DNA from: Flavobacteriales bacterium
GTDB taxonomy: Bacteria > Bacteroidota > Bacteroidia > Flavobacteriales_E > Vicingaceae
Length of the DNA: 64,000 bases
Assembly: GCA_002401955.1 (NCBI GenBank)
Contig: NVUQ01000009.1
Location: 20,847 to 84,846, forward strand
Direction: 5' to 3'
The notes under the pieces were generated by a model that was not told the DNA's origin, did not search any database, and saw only the letters and a list, made by a program, of their open reading frames with translations. Both the position numbers and the translations under genes were made by a program. This document shows positions 34,309 through 43,255 of the stretch, piece by piece. Numbering within the stretch: position 1 is the stretch's first letter; every line of letters starts with the position of its first letter.

Positions 34309-35336
34309 TGAAAAAAGTATTCCTCATACCATTATTATTTGTGGGACTAATTAGTTTTAGTCAGGATATTCATTTTAGTCAATTTATGAACTCCTCTTTT
34401 TTATATAATCCAGGGAATACTGGTTTAGTAAACGGAGCACATAGAATTTTACTCAACTATAGAAGTCAATGGAGTAGTATTGCAACACCTTACAATACCT
34501 ACTCATTTACATATGATACCAGAGCTTTTACTAAAACAACTAACAAAGCAAAAATGGGTGTTGGATTGGGCGCTTATAAAGATGTTGCTGGGGATACTGA
34601 ATTTGGAACAACAGCAATTTTATTATCTTTAAGTGCAATGTTGAAACTCGATGAGTTTCAAACTCTTTCTGTCGGTTTACAAGGTGGTATGATGCAAAAC
34701 TCTATTAATACAGCTAATATGAGATGGGTGAATCAATATGATGGTAATAGCTACAACCCTTTAATATCTTCCGGAGAAGAGGGTGCATTTAACACAACTC
34801 CTTTTGTAGGTGATTTTAATGCTGGTGTTGTTTGGAATTATGGAACATCTGAAGCAACCATTACATCTAACGATTTATTTAGTGCTCAATTTGGATTTGC
34901 TGTAAACCATATTAGCAGACAACGTATTCAACTTTCTAATTATTCAGACAAATTATATAATAAGTTTACGCTACATGGTAAAAGTTTTGTTGGAATAAAA
35001 GACAGTCCGTATGCTGTAATTCCTGGTTTTATGTGGCAAAAACAAGGCCCGTCTAGCGAATTTATTTTAGGGGCTTATTTTAGAAGTAAACTCAAAAACG
35101 AATCTAGATATACTGGTATTTTTAAAGAAAGTGCTTTTTATCTTGGAGCATTTTACAGGCTGGGAGATGCTATTATTCCAAAATTAGGAATAGAAATTTT
35201 TAACTTTAACCTTGGACTAAGTTATGATATAACAACATCTGGTTTAGCAGGTGCTAGTGGATATGAAGTTGCCTTACAATACATTGTTCCTAGTACAATG
35301 CTTTACGGTAAAGGAAGTAGCCCTAAAATGTATTAA
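34305..35336 (+). CDS. T9SS outer-membrane protein, PorP/SprF family
   Basis: 343 residues, typical length. Signal peptide (FLIPLLFVGLISFS), then QDIHFSQFMNSSFLYNPGNTG and RILLNYRSQWSSI, the family's N-terminal signature; the remainder is an outer-membrane beta-barrel. PorP/SprF proteins secrete or anchor the surface adhesin encoded beside them (SprF for SprB in gliding Flavobacterium). The ATG overlaps the stop codon of the 1695-residue adhesin gene, so expression is coupled and this is very probably its dedicated partner. The operon seems to end here; no clear terminator is seen in the 65-base gap that follows. Confidence 0.92.
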   Translation: MMKKVFLIPLLFVGLISFSQDIHFSQFMNSSFLYNPGNTGLVNGAHRILLNYRSQWSSIATPYNTYSFTYDTRAFTKTTNKAKMGVGLGAYKDVAGDTEFGTTAILLSLSAMLKLDEFQTLSVGLQGGMMQNSINTANMRWVNQYDGNSYNPLISSGEEGAFNTTPFVGDFNAGVVWNYGTSEATITSNDLFSAQFGFAVNHISRQRIQLSNYSDKLYNKFTLHGKSFVGIKDSPYAVIPGFMWQKQGPSSEFILGAYFRSKLKNESRYTGIFKESAFYLGAFYRLGDAIIPKLGIEIFNFNLGLSYDITTSGLAGASGYEVALQYIVPSTMLYGKGSSPKMY

Positions 35337-35401
35337 CCTAAAATTAATAAAGTTAATAACTCTCTAAATACATTTCCTTTTTTTTACCTACATTCGTCCT
35401 A

Positions 35402-36643
35402 GTGAATAGGCTAATTTATATTTTATTTTTAATTGCGATTGTTTCATGTTCTGGAGATACTTCTCATGAGGACAAAAACGTCTTATTGGTTGAAGGGGAT
35501 TGGTTATTAGAATTTCAATTATCAGAAAAAAATACAGTACCAATAAATTTTATTTTATCAAAGAATGATTCTCTATATGAGGTAACTTTTTCTAATGCTG
35601 ATGAAAAAATAACTGCAAAAAAAGTAACTATTTCTAACAATAAAATAACGATTAAAGACCCTCTTTTTAACACTTGGTTTGAAGGTGTAATCATTAATCC
35701 AACTAAAATAGAAGGTTCTTGGTTTAAAAACGACAAAGAACATTCAATTCCTTTTTCTGCTACATTCGGACAAAACACACGGTTTAAAAAACCTGAAAAC
35801 TTACCTGAATCATCCATAAACATTACAGGAAAATGGGAGGTTGACTTTAGCAAAAGCAATCCTAAATATCATTACAAAGCAATCGGACAGTTTCAACAAG
35901 TTGATAATTATGTTACAGGTACATTTATGACTGAAACAGGTGATTATCGCTACCTTGAAGGAAATATGTATAACAACACGCTTTATTTATCTAGTTTTGA
36001 TGGTTCTCACTTATTCTTATTCAAAGCAACATTAATAGGTGAAAGGTTGTCAGGCATTTTCTACTCTGGCACACATTGGGAAGAGCCATGGGTTGCTTCA
36101 AAAAATGAAAGTATAGAATTAACCCATCCAGATTCTTTAACTTATTTAAAAGAAGGTTACGACAAATTGGCTTTTACTTTTCCAAACACAAAGGGTGATA
36201 GTGTTTCATTAACTGATGATAAATATAAAGGAAAAGTAGTGATTGTAAACATTATGGGGCCTTGGTGCCCAAACTGTAAAGATGAAACAGCCTATTTAGC
36301 AGAACTGTACAAAAACAACCATGAAAAAGGGTTAGAAATTATTGCTTTATCTTTTGATAAATCAGGAAAATTTGAAGTTGCTGCTGCAAATATTTTAAAA
36401 GTACAATCGCATTTTAATGCCAATTATGACTTTTTAATTGCAGGAAAAGCAAATAAGATTTCTGCTGCAGAATCTTTACCTATGCTTAACCACATTATGT
36501 CATATCCTACATCTATTTTTATTGATAGAAAAGGTAACATTCAAAAAATTAGAACTGGATTTTACGGCCCTGGAACTGGCTCTTACTACACCAGATATAC
36601 TGAGCAAACCAACGACTTTATTGCTCGTCTGTTAGCCGAATAA
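35402..36643 (+). CDS. TlpA-like thioredoxin-fold lipoprotein
   Basis: 413 residues. GTG start; lipoprotein signal (YILFLIAIVSC, then SGDTSHED). The N-terminal half (about 30-255) is a beta-rich domain found before the thioredoxin part in many Bacteroidetes TlpA-like proteins. The C-terminal half is a TlpA/ResA thioredoxin fold with the redox motif WCPNC in IMGPWCPNCKDE (about 285-296) and the cis-Pro strand MSYPTSIFID. Expected role: thiol-disulfide reduction of an unknown envelope substrate. Monocistronic; converges on the DUF4837 gene. Confidence 0.85.
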   Translation: MNRLIYILFLIAIVSCSGDTSHEDKNVLLVEGDWLLEFQLSEKNTVPINFILSKNDSLYEVTFSNADEKITAKKVTISNNKITIKDPLFNTWFEGVIINPTKIEGSWFKNDKEHSIPFSATFGQNTRFKKPENLPESSINITGKWEVDFSKSNPKYHYKAIGQFQQVDNYVTGTFMTETGDYRYLEGNMYNNTLYLSSFDGSHLFLFKATLIGERLSGIFYSGTHWEEPWVASKNESIELTHPDSLTYLKEGYDKLAFTFPNTKGDSVSLTDDKYKGKVVIVNIMGPWCPNCKDETAYLAELYKNNHEKGLEIIALSFDKSGKFEVAAANILKVQSHFNANYDFLIAGKANKISAAESLPMLNHIMSYPTSIFIDRKGNIQKIRTGFYGPGTGSYYTRYTEQTNDFIARLLAE

Positions 36644-36671
36644 TACCGTTTTGAAATTAAATTGGTATGAG

Positions 36672-37664
36672 TTAAAAGGTAATCGTTTTAATTAATGCTT
36701 CTTGCTCTCTTAAAAATTCTCTTTTATCAAACTTTGGAGCATAAACAGATCCGTCAACACAAATTACTCGGTTGTTTTTTTCATCTACCAAAGAGTAATT
36801 TACAAACGGCCCTCCCATAAAATCTCTATGCATGTGCCATAAACCACGTAATTCATTTACATAAACGCCATTTAAACTTACCTCTTTTTGTTTCGGAACA
36901 TACTCATTATAAGATAACATATATGAACCTTCATTTCCTCCAGCAACATATTTTTTAGTGTAATAATTTCGTTTATCAACAAGGTTGGCAACCTCAAAAG
37001 TACTATCACTAACATAGGGGTAGGTGTAAATTATTAAATTTTGACTTATTTGATGTCCTCCAGCAGATTTGTCTTTTCTCATCCATAAAAAATCTTCTCC
37101 TTCTGCCGCAACAATGTACAATTCATCTAGATTTAAACGTAATCCAAACTTTTCATTAATATGTTGTGCATTTTTTCCGTTGGCATTTACCTTGTACTTT
37201 GCATGTAATCGTGCCAATTCTTTATTGTTAAAATAATCCAATAAAGCACCTGCATTTTTTGTAAGAGTTGCTGCAGCAATTTCATCAGAGGGGGCTGTAA
37301 TGGTAACTACCAATTGCGATGCTGACCAAACTTCTTTTCTTACTGTTAGTTTAATTTTACTTTCGGCTTTAATGTTTACCATGATAATGTTTCGCATAGG
37401 ATGAAATATCCTTGCAAAAGATCTGTGTGGCACTTGTATTAAATTAAACAGAGGTTCTCTTTGTGGTAAACCAACTTGCTCTTGGGAAAAAATTTGTTTT
37501 ATGGCATCTCCTGTTAGATTATTATAATATAACGAATCTGTAACCACCAATAAATCTCCCGATTTACCAGTACAACTTGGTAATACTCTTTCATTCATTT
37601 CTTCACAAGAAAAAAATGTTAAAGAAACAATTAATACCATTAAATATTTATAGCTGTTTTTCAT
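36672..37664 (-). CDS. DUF4837 family lipoprotein
   Basis: 330 residues from ATG 37664 (a TTG two codons earlier is also in frame). Signal peptide with lipobox SLTFFSC; then the DUF4837 pattern: CTGKSGDLLVVTDSLYY, QVGLPQREPLFNL and HRSFARIFHPMRNIIMVNI near the N-terminus and WHMHRDFMGGPFVNYSLVD near the C-terminus. The family is restricted to Bacteroidetes, lipid-anchored and uncharacterised. It starts 12 bases after the MltD-like gene on the same strand, so an operon with the peptidoglycan lytic enzyme is likely, hinting at a cell-wall or envelope role (inference). Confidence 0.85.
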   Translation of the reverse strand: MKNSYKYLMVLIVSLTFFSCEEMNERVLPSCTGKSGDLLVVTDSLYYNNLTGDAIKQIFSQEQVGLPQREPLFNLIQVPHRSFARIFHPMRNIIMVNIKAESKIKLTVRKEVWSASQLVVTITAPSDEIAAATLTKNAGALLDYFNNKELARLHAKYKVNANGKNAQHINEKFGLRLNLDELYIVAAEGEDFLWMRKDKSAGGHQISQNLIIYTYPYVSDSTFEVANLVDKRNYYTKKYVAGGNEGSYMLSYNEYVPKQKEVSLNGVYVNELRGLWHMHRDFMGGPFVNYSLVDEKNNRVICVDGSVYAPKFDKREFLREQEALIKTITF

Positions 37665-37675
37665 TCTCAATAAGT

Positions 37676-39166
37676 TTAACCAACAGGTTTTATTCTAAGC
37701 TTAGTTCCTAGTTTAAGTCTTTTAGTATCTATTGCTTTATTTAATTTTTGAATCTGCTCTATACTAACCCCATCGTATTTATTAGCAATATCCCATAAAT
37801 TATCTCCAGGTTTTACTGTATGATACATGTATTTTCCATCATCTGTTGGTTTAGATTTTTGAGCATCTACCTGTGCTTTTTTCTTATTTTGAACCGCATA
37901 GCTTGGCTTAGCATAGATGTACAGTTTCTGTCCTATTTTTAAACGATCACTATACAAATTATTCCAATCTTTTATTTGGCTTACTCTACAATGGTAACGG
38001 TTAGCAATAGACCCTAACACATCTCCACTTTTTACACGATAAACAACCGCATCGCCTTTTTTTGATGGTGCTATTGGTTTGTTTTGTGCAAAAGCAATAC
38101 TATCTTTTCTATCTTGCTCTGTTTTTAAGGCGTAAATTTTTTGCTCATTTGTAATAAAATCGCCCATTTTTTCTACGGGTAAACAAAGTGTATTTGCGTT
38201 AGATGTATTAGGAATAAAATTTTGCTTGTAGGTTGGATTTAAGTACTCAATGTACTCAATAGGAATATCTAAATATTCCGAGATTTGAGCAAAAGACAAA
38301 TGATCAGACAATGCAACTGTATCTACATTAAAACAAGCTAAATCTGGTTTTTTAGGATAAATATTATGTTCCGAAGCATAAGCCATTATATAATTTACAG
38401 CTAAAAATGCAGGAACATATCCTCTTGTTTCTCGGGGTAAGAAATTTCGTATTTCCCAATAAGTTTTTTTTCCTCCTGAACGCCTAATTGCTTTGTTTAC
38501 ATTTCCAGGTCCACAGTTATAGGCTGCCAAAGCAAGATCCCAATCATCATACATTTTATGTAAATACTTTAAATAACGACAAGCAGCATCGGTAGATTTG
38601 TACACATCACATCTTTCATCATAGTATGATGTAACTTCTAACCCAAACATTTTTCCAGTTCTATACATAAACTGCCACAAGCCTGATGCTCCAACTCTAG
38701 ATTTTGCTTTTGGGTTTAATGCAGATTCTACAATAGCCAAGTACTTAAGTTCTAAAGGCATATTGTATCTATCTAAATTTTCTTCGAATATTGGAAAATA
38801 CATTGGAGCTAAACCCAACATTTTTGCTGTTGTCTTTTTTCTTCTTTTTGCATATAAATTAATATATCCCGTAATCTGGTTATTGTAAACAATGCTAAAT
38901 GGCGAGTTAGCATTTAATGTTTCAAACCGTTGAGCATAAGTTAAACTATCAAAAACAGGCACAGAATCTTTTGCATAACCATTTGTATTTAGCTCATCTA
39001 CATTATCATTAAACCCTAAACTTTCAAAATACCCAGAAGCCATCATACTATCGATTGCCGCCAATACAGGATCATCATCAAGCATTACTTTTGATGTGTC
39101 TGTTGTTTGAGCAAAAACATTTACTGTTAATGCACATAATAATATCGTTAGAAATCTAAACTTCAT
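37676..39166 (-). CDS. mltD: Membrane-bound lytic transglycosylase with LysM domains (MltD-like)
   Basis: 496 residues. Signal peptide (ending NVFAQ), an SLT/goose-lysozyme-like catalytic domain (about 120-280) with the catalytic Glu in LAIVESALNPKAKS, then GASGLWQFM, AALAAYNCGPGNVNKAI-like motifs (ALAAYNCGPGNVN) and RGYVPAFLAVNYIM. Two LysM modules follow (about 375-418, VYRVKSGDVLGSIANRY; about 448-493, YHTVKPGDNLWDIANKY) that bind peptidoglycan. The enzyme cleaves glycan strands forming 1,6-anhydromuramic ends during wall growth. Likely co-transcribed with DUF4837. A 12-bp perfect palindrome (39242-39270) lies upstream. Confidence 0.93.
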   Translation of the reverse strand: MKFRFLTILLCALTVNVFAQTTDTSKVMLDDDPVLAAIDSMMASGYFESLGFNDNVDELNTNGYAKDSVPVFDSLTYAQRFETLNANSPFSIVYNNQITGYINLYAKRRKKTTAKMLGLAPMYFPIFEENLDRYNMPLELKYLAIVESALNPKAKSRVGASGLWQFMYRTGKMFGLEVTSYYDERCDVYKSTDAACRYLKYLHKMYDDWDLALAAYNCGPGNVNKAIRRSGGKKTYWEIRNFLPRETRGYVPAFLAVNYIMAYASEHNIYPKKPDLACFNVDTVALSDHLSFAQISEYLDIPIEYIEYLNPTYKQNFIPNTSNANTLCLPVEKMGDFITNEQKIYALKTEQDRKDSIAFAQNKPIAPSKKGDAVVYRVKSGDVLGSIANRYHCRVSQIKDWNNLYSDRLKIGQKLYIYAKPSYAVQNKKKAQVDAQKSKPTDDGKYMYHTVKPGDNLWDIANKYDGVSIEQIQKLNKAIDTKRLKLGTKLRIKPVG

Positions 39167-39241
39167 GGTTTGTTAAACGTTTTTTCTTGTTGATTGTTGT
39201 CGTCTTAGTTTCTTAGTTTTTGCCAATTAACCAAAACGCAA

Positions 39242-39270
39242 GAAAGTATAATTTTATCAATTATACTTTC
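39242..39270. repeat. Perfect short inverted repeat between tatA and mltD
   Basis: GAAAGTATAATT / AATTATACTTTC, 12-bp arms with loop TTATC, in the gap between the tatA stop and the mltD start. Without a T-run it is a poor terminator; it may be regulatory or a weak stop for tatA. Confidence 0.4.
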
Positions 39271-39305
39271 ATAAAATAGTTAGAAAAATGCTTTTACAGC
39301 AAGTC

Positions 39306-39506
39306 TTAGCTCAATTTTTCAGTTTCTTTATCGTCTGGTTTAGCAGCATCATCCCCTTCTTTCATTCCGTCTTTAAACTCCTTAATTCCAGAACCTATAC
39401 CTTTCATCAATTGCGGTATTTTTTTGCCTCCGAACAATAATAAAACAATAGCAACAATTAATCCTATTTGCCATGGCCCGATAAATCCTAATAATATAGT
39501 GTTCAT
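39306..39506 (-). CDS. tatA: Twin-arginine translocase subunit TatA/TatE
   Basis: 66 residues with the full TatA layout: short N-terminus, one membrane helix ([20 protein letters not shown]), the [20 protein letters not shown] amphipathic helix with the conserved Phe-Gly hinge, and an acidic/basic tail. TatA oligomers form the pore through which folded, often cofactor-bearing proteins cross the inner membrane with TatC. No tatC is in this window. An exact -7 box lies ~43 bases upstream. Small size and clear hallmarks make the call firm. Confidence 0.95.
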   Translation of the reverse strand: MNTILLGFIGPWQIGLIVAIVLLLFGGKKIPQLMKGIGSGIKEFKDGMKEGDDAAKPDDKETEKLS

Positions 39507-39549
39507 GTTTTTCTTTTTTATCGCTTTTAATAGCGTTATTTAATCATAG

Positions 39550-39557
39550 CAAAGTTA
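39550..39557 (-). promoter_or_regulatory. -7 box of tatA
   Basis: Minus-strand TAACTTTG followed by C matches TAnnTTTGC, giving a leader of about 38 bases to the ATG at 39506. Confidence 0.5.
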
Positions 39558-39641
39558 CGAAAGATTTTGTTTAGAAAAACGTTATACTGAACTTGATTCT
39601 TTTTTAGAGGGTTGCTCGTGTAACCGCAATACAATAATAGG

Positions 39642-40568
39642 CTAAAGCTGGGGAGCGAGTTTTTTCGTGTTTATCTTCCACATTAAATACAAAATAGCAG
39701 TAGAAACAATAAAACTCGCCACATAAAAAACAGCACTACTTTCATTGTCTCCAAAAATAGAAATGTCGGCATTATCTACCATTTCAGGATAGAAATAACT
39801 GGCAATTACTACCGTTCCATTATTTATAAAATGACCAACAATAGGCAGCCATAGCGATTTTGACCAATAAAACAAATAGCCAAACAAAGCTCCCATTAAC
39901 ATAATTGGAGCAAAACTATAAAACTGCATATGCACCGCCCCAAATAAAAATGCAGTTATCCAAATTCCAACATGATGATTTTTAGTCCAATTAATAAGTG
40001 TTTGTTGAAGAGCACCTCTAAACAACAACTCCTCTCCCAGTGCAGGTATAATTACCACAATAATTAATAAAATTATTAGTTCTCCTATTCCTTCAAAAGA
40101 TAAATACGCTTTTGTTGTGTGGGCAGCAAGATCTTGTTTTGCTAACATCCATTTTTCAATATCACCCATAAATTCTGGAAAAACGATAGCTGTATTAACA
40201 TCTATAAGCCAAGACAAAAAAGGTGTAAATGAAATCATAAATATAAAAACCAAAAGGAAGTTAATTGATGACTTAGGAGCAGTTAGTCCGAGTTTTTGAG
40301 TTGTTTTTTTTGAAGTTAAAAAAGCATAAAAAAGAGGTGCAACAATAAATCCGCCCAATCCACTAAACAACTGAATCAACTTAACCCCATTTAACTCATC
40401 TTTACTAGCGTACTGAATATTATTAAGAATTTCTGGATTCAAATCATATAAAAAAAAAGAAAAAAGACCTCCAACCGCTGTAAATAAAATAATAGATATT
40501 ACAAATATGAATAACAATAAAACAAACTGTAAACTTGGTTTTTCTTCTATTTCTAATCTTGATAACAT
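39642..40568 (-). CDS. CPBP-family intramembrane glutamic protease
   Basis: 308 residues from ATG 40568; an upstream in-frame TTG (40589) is rejected because a -7 box (40587-40594) overlaps it. Seven to eight membrane helices are visible. The CPBP/Rce1 motifs are complete: EELLFRG (Glu-Glu and Arg), FGAVHMQ (His) and HFINNG (His/Asn). Members are predicted or proven membrane proteases, in eukaryotes processing prenylated proteins and in bacteria linked to bacteriocin processing or immunity; the bacterial substrate is usually unknown. Monocistronic, divergent from the pigment-type operon. Confidence 0.88.
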   Translation of the reverse strand: MLSRLEIEEKPSLQFVLLLFIFVISIILFTAVGGLFSFFLYDLNPEILNNIQYASKDELNGVKLIQLFSGLGGFIVAPLFYAFLTSKKTTQKLGLTAPKSSINFLLVFIFMISFTPFLSWLIDVNTAIVFPEFMGDIEKWMLAKQDLAAHTTKAYLSFEGIGELIILLIIVVIIPALGEELLFRGALQQTLINWTKNHHVGIWITAFLFGAVHMQFYSFAPIMLMGALFGYLFYWSKSLWLPIVGHFINNGTVVIASYFYPEMVDNADISIFGDNESSAVFYVASFIVSTAILYLMWKINTKKLAPQL

Positions 40569-40586
40569 ATTCAATTTTATTTTTAT

Positions 40587-40594
40587 CAAAAATA
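40587..40594 (-). promoter_or_regulatory. -7 box of the CPBP protease gene
   Basis: Minus-strand TATTTTTG is an exact TAnnTTTG match ending 18 bases before ATG 40568. Confidence 0.5.
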
Positions 40595-40642
40595 ATAAAT
40601 CTTAAACGCAAAATTCTTCGCTTTCAAAAACTAACTGTTTAG

Positions 40643-40650
40643 TATATTTG
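40643..40650 (+). promoter_or_regulatory. Candidate -7 box for the dialkylresorcinol operon
   Basis: TATATTTG exactly matches TAnnTTTG, 55 bases before the first ORF of the operon (40706). No clear TTTG at -33. The whole series 40706-49312 is on one strand with small gaps and could be read from here. Confidence 0.45.
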
Positions 40651-40705
40651 TAATTATTAAAACTGAATTGGCATAAAAATTGAAATTACAGGCGTTTAAC
40701 TATTT

Positions 40706-41176
40706 ATGAAATCTATTATTTTAATCCTTCTTTTAAGTTTTTCTGTTGCTGGTTTTTCTATCGATAAAAACTCTTTTTACAAAGTTTTATCGAGCAATTC
40801 TGAAACAGAAATCACCAACAAGCTTCAACAACTCGAAAAAGAAAAAACAAGCTCTTTAATCTTAGCCTACAAAGGAGCCTTAATTGCAAAAAAAGCTTCA
40901 TTTGAAAAAAAAGCTACTCAAAAAATAAAATTGTTTAAAACTGGCGTAACATTGTTGGAAACAGAAATCACTAAATCTCCGAAGAAAATTGAGTTTCGAT
41001 TTCTTCGATTAGCAATTCAAGAAAACTGCCCGAAAATTTTAAAGTATAATCAAAATATCAAAAATGATGTAGCTGTTATTACAGCAGGATATCCTAAATT
41101 AAATAAAGAACTGAAAAAAATAATACTAGATTATGCTAAGAGTTCTAAAACCTTAAATCCTTCTCTCTTAAAATAG
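40706..41176 (+). CDS. Hypothetical secreted protein, first gene of the dialkylresorcinol operon
   Basis: 156 residues with a signal peptide (MKSIILILLLSFSVAGFS). The mature part is Lys-rich and helical (SEIT-like repeats, EKKATQKIKLFKTGVTLLETE, LNKELKKIILDYAKSS) and contains one Cys; no motif is recognised. It ends only 4 bases before darA, so it is almost certainly co-transcribed with the polyketide genes. A periplasmic helper in pigment transport or envelope placement is possible, but that is inference from position alone. Confidence 0.6.
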   Translation: MKSIILILLLSFSVAGFSIDKNSFYKVLSSNSETEITNKLQQLEKEKTSSLILAYKGALIAKKASFEKKATQKIKLFKTGVTLLETEITKSPKKIEFRFLRLAIQENCPKILKYNQNIKNDVAVITAGYPKLNKELKKIILDYAKSSKTLNPSLLK

Positions 41177-41180
41177 ATCT

Positions 41181-42089
41181 ATGAAAAAAGTATTAGTGGT
41201 TAGCTTCTCGCAAAGTGGACAATTAACTCAGATTATCGAAAGGTTTTTGGCTCCTTTTAAAAGTGTAGATATTGACAGAGTTAATATTGAGCCAAAAAAA
41301 CCATTTCCGTTCCCATGGGATAATAAGTCGTTTTATGATGCCATGCCAGAAACGGTTTTAGAAGAACCCATAGCAATAAATCCTCCTCAATTCAAATATG
41401 ACAACTATGATCTAATTGTTTTTGGATATCAGCCTTGGTTTTTATCACCATCTATGCCCACAACGGCAATATTGAAAAACAACCATTTCTGCAAACTACT
41501 TAATGGAACACCCGTAGTTACTATTATCGGAGCGAGAAACATGTGGTTAAATGCACAAGAAAGTGTAAAATATTTTATTAAAAAAGCTGGAGGAAAACTT
41601 GTTGGCAACATCCCTTTGGCAGACAAAACAACCAATCTTATAAGTGTTATAACTATTTTTCACTGGATGTCTACTGGAAAAAAAGAAAGGAAATGGGGTG
41701 TTTTCCCATTACCGGGAGTATCTGAAGAAGACATTCAAGAAACTTCAGTTTTTGGAGAAATTGTATTCAATGCTTTAACCAATGATGACTACGATAATTT
41801 GCAAAGCAATATTGTTAAACTGGACAAAATCAGAATTAACACATGCATCATGTTCATAGAGTCTAGAGCCAAAATCCTTTTTAGAATATGGGCTAAAACC
41901 ATAAAAAAGAAAGGAACTACTCCTGCAAAAAGAACCCGTTGGTTAAAGATGTTTGAACGATATTTATTATTTGCTCTTTATTTTGTTTCTCCTATTGTTC
42001 TAACCGCCTACACACTTTTTTTTAGGCCTTTCTTAGGGGGTAGTATTAAGAAAAAAAAAGAGTATTTTCGCAACGTAAATCTAAATTAA
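41181..42089 (+). CDS. darA: DarA-like dialkylresorcinol-forming enzyme (flavodoxin-fold)
   Basis: 302 residues. The N-terminal flavodoxin-like fold starts KKVLVVSFSQSGQLTQIIERF, with the FMN phosphate loop SFSQSGQL; then PFPFPWDNKSFYDAMPETVLEE, FGYQPWFLSPSMPTTAIL and GARNMWLNAQES, which are the hallmark sequences of DarA. In the dialkylresorcinol/flexirubin pathway DarA works with the ketosynthase DarB to turn two condensed acyl chains into a resorcinol ring (DarA as the FMN-linked aromatising enzyme). The C-terminus holds a hydrophobic segment (YLLFALYFVSPIVLTAYTLF), so it may sit on the membrane. It is followed 5 bases later by darB. Confidence 0.9.
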   Translation: MKKVLVVSFSQSGQLTQIIERFLAPFKSVDIDRVNIEPKKPFPFPWDNKSFYDAMPETVLEEPIAINPPQFKYDNYDLIVFGYQPWFLSPSMPTTAILKNNHFCKLLNGTPVVTIIGARNMWLNAQESVKYFIKKAGGKLVGNIPLADKTTNLISVITIFHWMSTGKKERKWGVFPLPGVSEEDIQETSVFGEIVFNALTNDDYDNLQSNIVKLDKIRINTCIMFIESRAKILFRIWAKTIKKKGTTPAKRTRWLKMFERYLLFALYFVSPIVLTAYTLFFRPFLGGSIKKKKEYFRNVNLN

Positions 42090-42093
42090 AAAA

Positions 42094-43254
42094 ATGTCGA
42101 GGGTATACATAACAAGAACGTCAAGCTTTTTACCTAACTCCGCTGTTTCTAATGATGAAATGGAAGAGTATTTGGGTATAATTAATGGCAACAAATCTAG
42201 GTCTAAAGCATTAATTTTACGAAACAATAAAATAAAGCAGCGATATTACGCTTTAGCAAAAGGTGGAAAAACTACACATTCTAATGCTGAATTAACTGCA
42301 TTAGCAGTAAAAAATCTATTTAAGGATAATCCTGATGAGATTAAAGAAGTTGATTTACTTTGTTGTGGAACTTCATCTCCAGACCAAATAATGCCTTCCC
42401 ATGGCGTTATGGTTCATGGCCAATTGCCAGAAATGAACTCTATTGAAGTAACTACACCTTCTGGAAACTGTTGTGCAGGAATGCATGCTTTAAAACATGC
42501 TTACATGTCTTTAAAGCTAGAAGATAAAGATAAGGCTGTTTCTACTGGCTCAGAACGATTTTCTGTTTTATTAAAATCGGAAAATTTCGAAGAAGAAGTT
42601 CAAGAACTTAGTAAATTACAAGAGCCTAATGAATTACAAGACTTACCTTACTTAGCTTTTGAAAAAGATTTTTTAAGATGGATGTTATCTGATGGTGCTG
42701 GCGCGTTTATACTAGAAAGAGAGCCTAACAAAGAAGGTTTATCTTTAGAAATAAACTGGATGGAAGCGGTTTCTTTTGCTAACCAAGAAGATACATGTAT
42801 GTATATGGCTGGTGAAAAAATGGCCGATGGAGGATTAAAAGGATTTGCAGAATTTACTCCTCAGGAAAATGTTAAACAATCTGTTTACAGTATTAAACAA
42901 GATGCTAGACAGCTTGACGGAAAAATTGTAGAATTAAGTTTTAAGAAAGTTCCTGAAATATTTAAAAAACACAACTTATCTTCTGAAGATTTAGATTACT
43001 TCTTGGTACACATGTCAAGTTATTATTTTGAAGATAAAATAGCCAAACATTGGGATGACCTTGGAATGCATATTCCGAAAGAAAAATGGTTTGCCAACCT
43101 AGGTACTAAAGGGAATGTTGGTGCAGGATCGATTTACCTCATGGTTGATGAATTGCTTCATAGCGGAAATCTAAAAAAGGGTCAAAAAATATTACTCGTT
43201 GTTCCAGAAAGCGCAAGATTTTCTTATGTGTACTGCTTACTAACGGTTTCCTAG
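42094..43254 (+). CDS. darB: DarB-like ketosynthase III (dialkylresorcinol synthase)
   Basis: 386 residues, KAS III fold. The Cys-His-Asn triad is intact: TPSGNCCAGMHALKHAY (Cys), FLVHMSSYYFEDK (His) and NLGTKGNVGAGSIYLM (Asn). In known systems DarB joins a beta-ketoacyl thioester with a second acyl chain and starts cyclisation to a 2,5-dialkyl-cyclohexane-1,3-dione, which DarA aromatises. The pairing and order darA-darB matches flexirubin and dialkylresorcinol clusters. The next gene starts 2 bases after its stop, so tight co-expression is expected. Cytoplasmic. Confidence 0.9.
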   Translation: MSRVYITRTSSFLPNSAVSNDEMEEYLGIINGNKSRSKALILRNNKIKQRYYALAKGGKTTHSNAELTALAVKNLFKDNPDEIKEVDLLCCGTSSPDQIMPSHGVMVHGQLPEMNSIEVTTPSGNCCAGMHALKHAYMSLKLEDKDKAVSTGSERFSVLLKSENFEEEVQELSKLQEPNELQDLPYLAFEKDFLRWMLSDGAGAFILEREPNKEGLSLEINWMEAVSFANQEDTCMYMAGEKMADGGLKGFAEFTPQENVKQSVYSIKQDARQLDGKIVELSFKKVPEIFKKHNLSSEDLDYFLVHMSSYYFEDKIAKHWDDLGMHIPKEKWFANLGTKGNVGAGSIYLMVDELLHSGNLKKGQKILLVVPESARFSYVYCLLTVS

Positions 43255-43255
43255 G

